IMG/VR virus record: IMGVR_UViG_3300021371_000022
Coordinates: 1 to 53,187 of that record
From: a virus
Strand: one strand, 5' to 3'
DNA: 53,187 nucleotides
The notes under the pieces were generated by a model. That model ran no database searches, had not been told where the DNA came from, and saw nothing but the letters and a program-made list of their open reading frames with translations. Numbering within the stretch: position 1 is the first letter of the stretch; every line of letters starts with the position of its first letter. The position numbers and the translations under genes were made by a program. Shown piece by piece: positions 45,799 through 52,452 of the stretch.

Positions 45799-46435
45799 TA
45801 AGTTTGTAGAAATTCAATATGACTCTGACAATATCGTTGAATATGTGTATAAAAGCAATTCAAATGAAAAAGATATACTAGAACTAAAAAATAAATTGTT
45901 TATAAATTTTAGTGAAGAAATAACTAAAGATTTAACTTTTTCTCACGATATGATTAGTTATCATCCAAAAAATAATACTACATATAAAGAAGATTCAATA
46001 ATTATAGTATTCAGTGAAAAATGTCCTTATTACTTAAGAGAAGAGTTTAACATTCCTTTTTTTAATTCATTAGATTTTTATGCAATAAAATATTATTTAA
46101 CTAGTAAAAAAAGAATACTAAAAACTTACGATGCCGATATGTATAAATATGAAATACCTCAACTTCCCCATATGTCTGCTATAGGTAATCAATTTGGGGT
46201 TGGAAGAACACACGCATTAGACAAAGAATATAGAGATGTATACTTTTTTAACTCAAATGATATGATGGTTAATTATTTTTATGGAGACTTAGTTCCTAAA
46301 ATTGGTGAACCATATAAAAATCCCGCAACTAAATGTTACGGGATTACTTATGAAGAAGGAGAAAAAGATATTCTTAAAGTAAAAAGATATTTATTTCCCT
46401 TTCATTTAGAAATGACAGATTTATCTTGTTTATAA
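45791..46435 (+). CDS. unknown last protein of the operon
   Basis: A 214-residue protein, strand-rich and aromatic (SHDMISYHPKNNTTY, KRYLFPFHLEM). Last gene; converges with thyX with a 6-base overlap. A hairpin AATCCCG/CGGGATT near 46320 lies within the gene, maybe slowing read-through. No known family. Confidence 0.6.
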   Translation: MTDKFVEIQYDSDNIVEYVYKSNSNEKDILELKNKLFINFSEEITKDLTFSHDMISYHPKNNTTYKEDSIIIVFSEKCPYYLREEFNIPFFNSLDFYAIKYYLTSKKRILKTYDADMYKYEIPQLPHMSAIGNQFGVGRTHALDKEYRDVYFFNSNDMMVNYFYGDLVPKIGEPYKNPATKCYGITYEEGEKDILKVKRYLFPFHLEMTDLSCL

Positions 46436-47086
46436 AAATTCAGCTAGAGGAAACACTTCTACAATAACTTTAGAACAAGCATGTGCAATTTCCATATGTT
46501 CTTTTTGTGTACCATTTGCACCACGTAAATCAATATAATGAATCCAACTACGAAGCGTACCATTCATATACAAACGTGTTTTAGTAAGACCTTCAGGTAA
46601 TACAACACGGGCTTGTTCTTTAGCTATACCGTTTTCAATAGCCCACTGATAAGCTTTATTAGCTGCTACGATAACATGATCTTGTTGGATTAACCACTGA
46701 TTCTTTAAAGTTTCATCATCTGTTTCTATTGAATTTTGTCTGTTTTTACTATCTTGAAGTCTGGCTTCACGTCTTACAAACTGCTCTCCCATTTCTTTAG
46801 GCTCTGCATAACGCTGTGAAAATTCTTGAAAAGAAAAAGAGCGGTGACGCACAATTTGATGAGCAATATCACGAGTAGTATTAATTTCTAAACACACATT
46901 TACCATTTCAAGGGGCGACCAGTGTTGATTATTAATTAAATATTTAATTAATTTAGAACTAGTCTCACTATTCATTTGATTATTAGGATTACTTACTCTA
47001 GCACAATATGCTACTAATTCTTGCATATCTTCGCCCACATATAAGTCTTTTGGAGGTTGACTATAACTAATTAGTCTTACATTCAT
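46430..47086 (-). CDS. thyX: flavin-dependent thymidylate synthase
   Basis: A 218-residue ThyX with the signature R-H-R-x7-S (R80, H81, R82, S90 in RHRSFSFQEFS) and the C-terminal HYIDLR active-site part. It makes dTMP from dUMP with FAD and methylene-THF, and supports phage DNA replication. Its start overlaps the stop of the DUF3310-like gene. Confidence 0.97.
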   Translation of the reverse strand: MNVRLISYSQPPKDLYVGEDMQELVAYCARVSNPNNQMNSETSSKLIKYLINNQHWSPLEMVNVCLEINTTRDIAHQIVRHRSFSFQEFSQRYAEPKEMGEQFVRREARLQDSKNRQNSIETDDETLKNQWLIQQDHVIVAANKAYQWAIENGIAKEQARVVLPEGLTKTRLYMNGTLRSWIHYIDLRGANGTQKEHMEIAHACSKVIVEVFPLAEFL

Positions 47087-47367
47087 TACCTATTCTCCTT
47101 ATCTAATACATCGTGATTATGCAACGCTAATATACCATAATGAATAATTTTTAATAAATCCGCTCTATTTTTACCTGCCTTTTTACCATAACGTTGAGAG
47201 TATTTCATAACATTACCTAGAGTAAAGCCTTCTCCCATACCAGAATCAATAATAAATTCTGTAGCTTGAAAATTATTCATCGAATAGTGTTGATTATACG
47301 TATTGTCAATATAATCACTAATCTCTTCTAATAAAGCGGGTTCATTATATTTATAATTTATTTTCAC
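47086..47367 (-). CDS. DUF3310-like protein
   Basis: About 93 residues from GTG at 47367 (no ATG is available). It has the block FTLGNVMKYSQRYGKKAGKN followed by RADLLKIIHYG, the G-N-x-x-K-Y-x-x-R-x-x-x-K core of DUF3310 phage proteins, sometimes called nucleotide kinase-like. The site GAGAT lies before the GTG, and the start overlaps the upstream stop. Confidence 0.75.
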   Translation of the reverse strand: MKINYKYNEPALLEEISDYIDNTYNQHYSMNNFQATEFIIDSGMGEGFTLGNVMKYSQRYGKKAGKNRADLLKIIHYGILALHNHDVLDKENR

Positions 47368-47630
47368 GATAATCTCATTTTTAATTGGGCTGGTTTTGGA
47401 TAACCCCAATAATCATTAGTACGAATACGGATCGTACGTTTATTAGTCTCTTCTTTATTAGGATTATTAACTGTAATCCAAGGATTTAATCCTTTAGACC
47501 AGCTTTTTATTAGGTTTTCCATCTTCCATTCCAAAGAACGAGCATTTTTTATAGCTAAAGTTGTTTTTCTAGCTGTTGACTTACGCTCACCTTTTGACAC
47601 TTGATGCGCTCTTGATTTTTTCTTAGCCAT
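47364..47630 (-). CDS. basic conserved phage protein
   Basis: An 88-residue, lysine- and arginine-rich protein (MAKKKSRAHQVSKGERKSTA), with a NPWITVNNPNKEETNKR core. Similar basic proteins occur widely in T4-like marine phages, probably binding nucleic acid. AAGGAG and a promoter upstream. Confidence 0.7.
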   Translation of the reverse strand: MAKKKSRAHQVSKGERKSTARKTTLAIKNARSLEWKMENLIKSWSKGLNPWITVNNPNKEETNKRTIRIRTNDYWGYPKPAQLKMRLS

Positions 47631-47656
47631 TTGGTTCTCCTTTTAGTTTATAAGAA

Positions 47657-47685
47657 ATTATAACAAATCAAAGACTAAGAAGCAA
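47657..47685 (-). promoter_or_regulatory. promoter of the thyX operon
   Basis: On the minus strand TTGCTT, 17 bases ending TTTGT, TATAAT. Confidence 0.85.
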
Positions 47686-47869
47686 GATGATTATTACTTT
47701 TATTAAATACAGAACGATAAGGAATATTATAAAGCTGTGATCGTTGTTCAAATAAGTTAGAACACATTTCACAATTTAAAATATTTGTAGGGAAGAATGA
47801 CCCCTTCCCTACAATAGTATTTTGATTGGTGCCGCAATGCGGGCATTTAACTAGAGCTACGTAATACAT
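47675..47869 (-). CDS. small zinc-ribbon protein
   Basis: A 64-residue protein with CPHCG at 9-13 and CEMC at 33-36, a four-cysteine ribbon. Overlaps the end of the lipase-like gene by 23 bases. Role unknown. Confidence 0.75.
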   Translation of the reverse strand: MYYVALVKCPHCGTNQNTIVGKGSFFPTNILNCEMCSNLFEQRSQLYNIPYRSVFNKSNNHLAS

Positions 47870-48593
47870 TTTCTATCTTGCTGTGGTAAAGACTAATATT
47901 ATGGTCAAAAATACCGTCAAACCATTGCATTTTTTGTAAAGCACGATATCTTCCTCTCCACTGGTCTTTAACTCTTTGCCAGTAAGTTAATTTTCTTATA
48001 TTTCCATAATAATTTATATAATGTAGATTACCATAATGTTTATATCCTAGCAAGAAAAAAGGTACTTTAGTAACAACATCGTTATTGTTTACAAACCTAT
48101 GGTGTTCAAATGTTTGTGCTTTACACCAAGACCAACTACCTACACGAGGTGATCCAAACGTATAAACAATACTATGTTTTATTCTAGAACCTGCGAGAGT
48201 AGCTAAACCTCCTCCCAAAGAATGTCCACACACATAAATATGTCCTTGTGTTGGAAGTTTTTTTAACCATCCTTCAATGTTTTTCCATACTAGGTCTAAA
48301 GCATCTTTAAAACCTGCGTGAACTCTACCTGTTGTTTCAGAACGTCTTTTATATGCTTTTAAATCTGCCTTAATATCCTTAAACTGGGTAGGTTCCGTAC
48401 CTCTGAAAACAATATATTTATTACCTCTTTGAGTAAAGCAAACAGCTTGGGTTCCTTCTTTGGAAATAAAAACAAAGTTATTGATATCTTCAACAGATCC
48501 CAAAAACCTGCTTCTAATTTTAGATTCATTTGTATATACTATGTCAGAAAGTTTTGAGCAAAACTCTGCTTGTTCTATAATTTGATTCCTCAT
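47847..48593 (-). CDS. class 3 lipase-like protein
   Basis: A 248-residue alpha/beta hydrolase with the lipase_3 motif VCGHSLGGGLATLAG (S125), IVFRGTEPTQ, FGSPRVGS, an acid in NNNDVVTKVP (D172) and a His near the end (H231 or H237 in DHNISLYHS). It could cut host lipids during lysis or lipoprotein release. No signal peptide is visible. Stands between the lysis genes and thyX. Confidence 0.9.
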   Translation of the reverse strand: MRNQIIEQAEFCSKLSDIVYTNESKIRSRFLGSVEDINNFVFISKEGTQAVCFTQRGNKYIVFRGTEPTQFKDIKADLKAYKRRSETTGRVHAGFKDALDLVWKNIEGWLKKLPTQGHIYVCGHSLGGGLATLAGSRIKHSIVYTFGSPRVGSWSWCKAQTFEHHRFVNNNDVVTKVPFFLLGYKHYGNLHYINYYGNIRKLTYWQRVKDQWRGRYRALQKMQWFDGIFDHNISLYHSKIENVLRSSS

Positions 48594-48600
48594 ATGTCAC

Positions 48601-48924
48601 CTATTTCTTCTTTAGTGCGTCAGCACCAAAAAATGCTGCGACTAATGCAGAAATTGCCACAAAATAAGTAGGTGCAATATCTCCGATAATATTAGCAGCC
48701 TTATCATAGCCTAAAAAAGAAGTTCCTAAAATAACAGCTGGGTATAATAACATACCTGCTAAAGCAAACCAAGTCATTTTTCTCATAGCATCTCTTTGAG
48801 CATCGGCATCTTCCATTTCTTTTCTTTTAAATTCTAAGTACATTGCGTGTTCTTCGTTACTTACAGTGCCATCACCATTAGAATCTGCAGGGTGAAATCC
48901 TGCTTCTTTAATATCTTCTGCCAT
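48601..48924 (-). CDS. EF-hand membrane protein, possible holin
   Basis: A 107-residue protein with a calcium-binding EF-hand loop DSNGDGTVSNEE (residues 14-25), a charged helix and two membrane helices (TWFALAGMLLYPAVILGT; YFVAISALVAAFF). Small two-helix proteins in lysis regions are often holins; an EF-hand is unusual. Role is inference. Confidence 0.65.
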   Translation of the reverse strand: MAEDIKEAGFHPADSNGDGTVSNEEHAMYLEFKRKEMEDADAQRDAMRKMTWFALAGMLLYPAVILGTSFLGYDKAANIIGDIAPTYFVAISALVAAFFGADALKKK

Positions 48925-48938
48925 TTTTTAATCCTTTC

Positions 48939-49253
48939 TTATATTGAATCTTGATAACTATTTTCTGAGGGTTTGTTATCTAATTTTTGATTCTCTAGTA
49001 TTCTAATTCTAGTTTCTAACTCATCAATTTTTTTAGTTACATGAGGATACTTTTTTCTCCAAGCATCTTTAGGTTGTTTTAACCAATTCCAACTATAGCG
49101 CTCTACTAAATAATCAAGAAATATATCAAGTTTAGCGTAACACCACAAACCAGCTTTTGTATCTTTAAAATAAGCTAAAAAAGCCGCACCTAAAAGAGAG
49201 CCTGCTATAGCAGTATAAATCCATAAAGTATCTTCAAACATTTTTGCAATCAT
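48939..49253 (-). CDS. small membrane protein of the lysis region
   Basis: A 104-residue protein with one or two N-terminal hydrophobic helices (IYTAIAGSLLGAAFLAYF) and a C-terminal coiled coil (ITKKIDELETRIRILEN-like). Probably holin or antiholin type. Coupled with the nuclease gene by stop/start overlap. Confidence 0.6.
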   Translation of the reverse strand: MIAKMFEDTLWIYTAIAGSLLGAAFLAYFKDTKAGLWCYAKLDIFLDYLVERYSWNWLKQPKDAWRKKYPHVTKKIDELETRIRILENQKLDNKPSENSYQDSI

Positions 49254-49678
49254 TATTTACACCATTCTTCTTTAGTCCCACCGTCATAAGGCCTAGCTAA
49301 TCCAGCATTAATAATTTCGTCTTTGTATAACTTACCATCAAGATAAACATCGACTAGTACTCGACCACCATATTTATCCCATTTTAAGTTAGCAAATTCA
49401 ATATCTTTTGCTTCTCTAAATAGTTTATTAGCTAAAGCTCTGGCTTCAAGTGCTAACTTCTTTTCTTCATCACATTTGGCTCTAATTTCTGGAGTATCAA
49501 TTCCTAAAATTCTGACACTCATTTTTTGAAGCGGTTCTGGAAGTGTAGGGGCAATTACATAACAAGTATCGCCGTCATAACAAAGGTTATTTCTAAATTC
49601 TCTCATTTGTAAAAAATCATCTGCAACCGCTTGTGACATTACAAAAAGCGTTGCAAACATAGCTAAACTATATTTCAT
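49253..49678 (-). CDS. exported staphylococcal nuclease-like protein
   Basis: A 141-residue protein with signal peptide (YSLAMFATLFVMSQAVA) and SNase elements: the D-G-D-T start (CYDGDTCYV), R-I-L-G-I-D-T-P-E (the R/E catalytic part), and KYGGRVLVDVYLDG. It cuts DNA or RNA outside the cytoplasm; in a phage it may degrade host DNA or competing phage DNA in the periplasm. Confidence 0.9.
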   Translation of the reverse strand: MKYSLAMFATLFVMSQAVADDFLQMREFRNNLCYDGDTCYVIAPTLPEPLQKMSVRILGIDTPEIRAKCDEEKKLALEARALANKLFREAKDIEFANLKWDKYGGRVLVDVYLDGKLYKDEIINAGLARPYDGGTKEEWCK

Positions 49679-49680
49679 TT

Positions 49681-50064
49681 TTAATCCTTTTCAGTTACAG
49701 CTTTCTCATAGTATAAGATTATCTGTTTTTGTTGTTCCAAGTATCTTTTAATATCTGATATATTTAGTGCCAGGTTTTCATAATCTTTCATACTGAGAGC
49801 CACAAAAGCAAGATCACCATATGTTTCAGTGAACTCTTTTACGAATTCATCATAATTATCTTTTGTAACTACAAAAACTCTAGTATCACTGAGAGCTAGT
49901 GGCTTCGGTGCTGCTACTGTTGGTATCTGAGTTCTCTCCACTTTGGTTACTACTTTGACTTCCGGCTCCGGCTGGAACCGGCTGCAACCAGTTAGGAAGA
50001 GGACGCTTAGCATTACCGCCAGTATCGCCCATGAAGTCACGCCACAAATTTGCTGTCGCACCAT
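49681..50064 (-). CDS. Rz1: outer-membrane spanin (Rz1-like lipoprotein)
   Basis: A 127-residue protein with an N-terminal signal and a lipobox LFLTGC (C27), so it is lipidated. Proline-rich stretch (RFQPEPEV, APKPLA) follows, as in Rz1. The gene overlaps the inner spanin by 178 bases in another frame. Long for an Rz1, with a C-terminal helical domain (DYENLALNISDIKRYLEQQ). Confidence 0.8.
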   Translation of the reverse strand: MVRQQICGVTSWAILAVMLSVLFLTGCSRFQPEPEVKVVTKVERTQIPTVAAPKPLALSDTRVFVVTKDNYDEFVKEFTETYGDLAFVALSMKDYENLALNISDIKRYLEQQKQIILYYEKAVTEKD

Positions 50065-50389
50065 TCATCTTTCCTTCTAAACTTTTTGAACCTTTAAGAG
50101 CTTCTACCACCAGATCTAACTTCGATAGTTTTGCTCTGAGTTCGTCTCCATATTGTTCAGCTTTTTGTAAATCTTGTTGTAAAGATTTATTTAGCTTACC
50201 TAATTTAACTATATCGCCTTGTAATGTTTCTACACTGGTTTGTGCAGTATCAACAGCAACTTCTAGTTTTGCATTATTATCTCTTAATGTGGCTATAGTG
50301 TTTTGGGTGGTATCGTAATAGTACTTTGCACTATAACCAACACCACCCAGTATCGCTACAATAAAAATTAGCACATATAGTCTAAACAT
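49886..50389 (-). CDS. Rz: inner-membrane spanin (Rz-like)
   Basis: A 167-residue protein: N-terminal membrane anchor (FRLYVLIFIVAILGGVGYSA), then a long coiled coil (residues 30-100) and a polar Ser/Gly tail. This is the i-spanin layout. The second half overlaps the Rz1-like gene, the well-known embedded arrangement. Together they fuse the inner and outer membranes at lysis. Confidence 0.8.
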   Translation of the reverse strand: MFRLYVLIFIVAILGGVGYSAKYYYDTTQNTIATLRDNNAKLEVAVDTAQTSVETLQGDIVKLGKLNKSLQQDLQKAEQYGDELRAKLSKLDLVVEALKGSKSLEGKMNGATANLWRDFMGDTGGNAKRPLPNWLQPVPAGAGSQSSNQSGENSDTNSSSTEATSSQ

Positions 50390-50541
50390 TACTCACTCTT
50401 CCAGATAGTCCATGCGCCATAAGCAATCATTCCATAAGCGATAAGAGTTACAGGAGTTATAACCATTGCTATTCCTGTAACAATAAGAACTATTCCGTCC
50501 CAAGAAGTTCTTTCTAATAATCTGTTTTTAATCCACTTCAT
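50389..50541 (-). CDS. 50-residue membrane protein, possible holin
   Basis: A peptide starting MKWIKNRLLERTSWDGIVLI with two close hydrophobic stretches and a basic start. AGGAGG precedes the ATG; TAATG overlap couples it to Rz. Size and place fit a small holin. Confidence 0.6.
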   Translation of the reverse strand: MKWIKNRLLERTSWDGIVLIVTGIAMVITPVTLIAYGMIAYGAWTIWKSE

Positions 50542-50614
50542 TTTTACCTCCTAAGTATTTAGGTTGTTCTTTCATTTTAAATAATCTTATAAAAAAATTT
50601 TCTAACCAGATCAT
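50528..50614 (-). CDS. 28-residue peptide between lysozyme and holin candidate
   Basis: The frame starts MIWLENFFIRLFKM and ends NEVD. Its ATG overlaps the lysozyme TGA (ATGA), and it overlaps the next gene by 14 bases. Amphipathic start; could be membrane-active or simply a coupling element. Confidence 0.4.
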   Translation of the reverse strand: MIWLENFFIRLFKMKEQPKYLGGKNEVD

Positions 50615-51051
50615 ACCAACCTCATACGTTTAACTAAGCGTTCAGCACGATTTGTTACTTGACGATACCATCGCGAGTCAACCATTTCATCTGCTGCTGC
50701 GTTCCAATCACGAGCGTCTACACCACGTTTCATTCCCTTAAATTTAGATAAACGAGGGCGACCCATGTTGAACATCATGTTAGCGATTATTCTTTTAGCT
50801 TCTTCTGGCAAATCGTCAAAGTCTGGGTATAGTTTGTAGCAGTCAGACACGACTGTTTTGATATCTTCATTGAAGGCTTCAACACATCTATCATTACTGA
50901 CGGCTGTGCCGACTTCCCATCCATGTTCTGGATCGTCGTCCCTAACCAGATGACCAATGCCAAAAGTAGGAAGGCCGAGATGATCGAGATATATTTCATG
51001 TACTTCACCTTCATCTGCTGCAATTTCCTCTCTTAATTTATCAATATTCAT
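50611..51051 (-). CDS. T4-type lysozyme endolysin (GH24)
   Basis: A 146-residue muramidase with the catalytic triad in the same spacing as T4 lysozyme: E14, D23, T29 (T4: 11, 20, 26) in DEGEVHEIYLDHLGLPTFGI and GHL. The rest of the fold follows: FNMGRPRLSKFKGM, AADEMVDSRWYRQVTNRAER. It lacks a signal peptide, so it needs a holin. Main endolysin of the phage. Confidence 0.95.
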   Translation of the reverse strand: MNIDKLREEIAADEGEVHEIYLDHLGLPTFGIGHLVRDDDPEHGWEVGTAVSNDRCVEAFNEDIKTVVSDCYKLYPDFDDLPEEAKRIIANMMFNMGRPRLSKFKGMKRGVDARDWNAAADEMVDSRWYRQVTNRAERLVKRMRLV

Positions 51052-51064
51052 TTTTACTCCTTTA

Positions 51065-51280
51065 CTAAAAGTTATTCATACTTGATCTAATAGCGTCTGA
51101 AGAAATATTTTCTTCTATATAACAATTATGATGTTGATTTTTAACCCAATTTAATTCTTGTATAAGTCTATTATACCAGTTTTTATCATGATCATCATGT
51201 GCTTTATTCATATCATCTTTTAGTTGAGATACTCTAATTTCGATATATTCTTCAATTTTTTTTGGTTGATTTCTACGCAT
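51065..51280 (-). CDS. small hypothetical helical protein
   Basis: A 71-residue helical protein (KKIEEYIEIRVSQLKDDMNK, then AHDDHDKNWYNRLIQELNW) with a His/Asn-rich end. AGGAGG before the ATG; follows the Cys-rich peptide by 8 bases. Confidence 0.7.
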   Translation of the reverse strand: MRRNQPKKIEEYIEIRVSQLKDDMNKAHDDHDKNWYNRLIQELNWVKNQHHNCYIEENISSDAIRSSMNNF

Positions 51281-51288
51281 GATTCCTC

Positions 51289-51417
51289 CTAATCTTCTTG
51301 TAATTCGCTTGGATAATTATCTTCAGTAATTGTACGACCACAATGACACACATCACACCCACAATCACACGCATCCCAATTACAGTGACAATCGTGCTCA
51401 CATTTTTTACATTTCAT
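51289..51417 (-). CDS. 42-residue cysteine-rich peptide (metallothionein-like)
   Basis: The first 27 residues have nine cysteines: CKKC, C-H-C, C-D-C-G-C, C-H-C. Pairs of C-x-C and C-x2-C with His and Asp suit metal clusters as in metallothioneins. The last 15 residues are acidic and cysteine-free. Site AGGAG lies 11 bases upstream, and the stop overlaps the next gene's ribosome site. The Cys/His content recalls the repeat tail of the protein at 37448, but spacing differs. Confidence 0.6.
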   Translation of the reverse strand: MKCKKCEHDCHCNWDACDCGCDVCHCGRTITEDNYPSELQED

Positions 51418-51438
51418 TTTTGCTTATACTCCTGCCGT

Positions 51439-52443
51439 TTATACTTGTTGAGAAGCTGCGTATTGGGTTCCAGTTCCCAAATTTCCTACTGTACTAGCAG
51501 GAGAATCTGAAGCAAAGGGGAATTTATCTATTCTATTTGAAGCACCAGGCGTAAAACCGCCAGCCGTATACCCATTGGTTGTAGAAGAAGTACCTGTTGC
51601 TCGAGAACGTGCTTGCGTTAATGCTGCGACATTTGAAACAGCATTTGTATCTGAGGCAAAAGGAAATTTACTAATATAATTATTATATGTAGCAGGAGGA
51701 GTTAAAAATCCTGAAGCATATCCATTTGTATCAGAATTTTGTCCGGCCGTACCATGTGTTCTTGTTGTAGGAGCAGCCATACTTCCAATATTAGTTGAAT
51801 TAGTATCAGAAGAAAAAGGAAATTTATCCATTACTAAAGCATGAACTGAGTAACCATCTGTTGCGCTTGAGACACCTGCTCTATTAGGGTAAAAAGGAGA
51901 AGATGGTGTTAAAAATCCTATGCCTGTAGAAGGAGTATCTGAAGAAAATGGAAATTTATCAATACCGATAGAAGGGTGGCCACCAGGCCCAGTTATATAG
52001 CCATTGCTAGTAGAAGCATGCCCTGTTCCATAAATTCTAGCTGATGTTAATTCAAACACATCTACAGCGTTTGAGTCTGAAGTAAAAGAAAACTTATCTA
52101 CCGTATCTAGCGTACCAGGTGCTGGAGCAGTACCTCCTGCTGTATAGCCATGTGTTGCACCAGATGTTCCAATTGATCCATATACAGCAACTGTTCTATT
52201 TCCTATATTAGTACTACCTGTATCAGAAGTAAAAGAGTATTTTTGAATGAGTGCTGTGGCTGGATTATTACCATTAGTATTATAACCGGCTATCTCTCCT
52301 TGAAAGGGCTCAGAAGAGGGAGCGATCGTATACGTACCCGAAACCCATTCAAAAGCAGCATTAGATGCTACATAGGTTAAATTAGCTCCGTACTGAGCTC
52401 CTGAAGTATCTAAACTAGCAATATCTAAATTTCTAACTGACAT
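51439..52443 (-). CDS. kelch-like repeat virion protein
   Basis: A 334-residue protein with about six repeats of the form NGYxxGG...IDKFPFSSD...NVAALTQARSxATG, related to those at 4072, 27756 and 52453. The N terminus (SVRNLDIASLDTSGAQYGAN) is a short attachment start. AGGAG before the ATG. Probably a fibre tip or decoration protein. Confidence 0.75.
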   Translation of the reverse strand: MSVRNLDIASLDTSGAQYGANLTYVASNAAFEWVSGTYTIAPSSEPFQGEIAGYNTNGNNPATALIQKYSFTSDTGSTNIGNRTVAVYGSIGTSGATHGYTAGGTAPAPGTLDTVDKFSFTSDSNAVDVFELTSARIYGTGHASTSNGYITGPGGHPSIGIDKFPFSSDTPSTGIGFLTPSSPFYPNRAGVSSATDGYSVHALVMDKFPFSSDTNSTNIGSMAAPTTRTHGTAGQNSDTNGYASGFLTPPATYNNYISKFPFASDTNAVSNVAALTQARSRATGTSSTTNGYTAGGFTPGASNRIDKFPFASDSPASTVGNLGTGTQYAASQQV

Positions 52444-52452
52444 AATATTCTC

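Noticed and set aside
35865-46435. CRISPR or toxin-antitoxin system as an alternative for the plus-strand operon
   Set aside because: No repeats, nuclease or antitoxin-like genes are seen; radical SAM and oxygenase motifs dominate.
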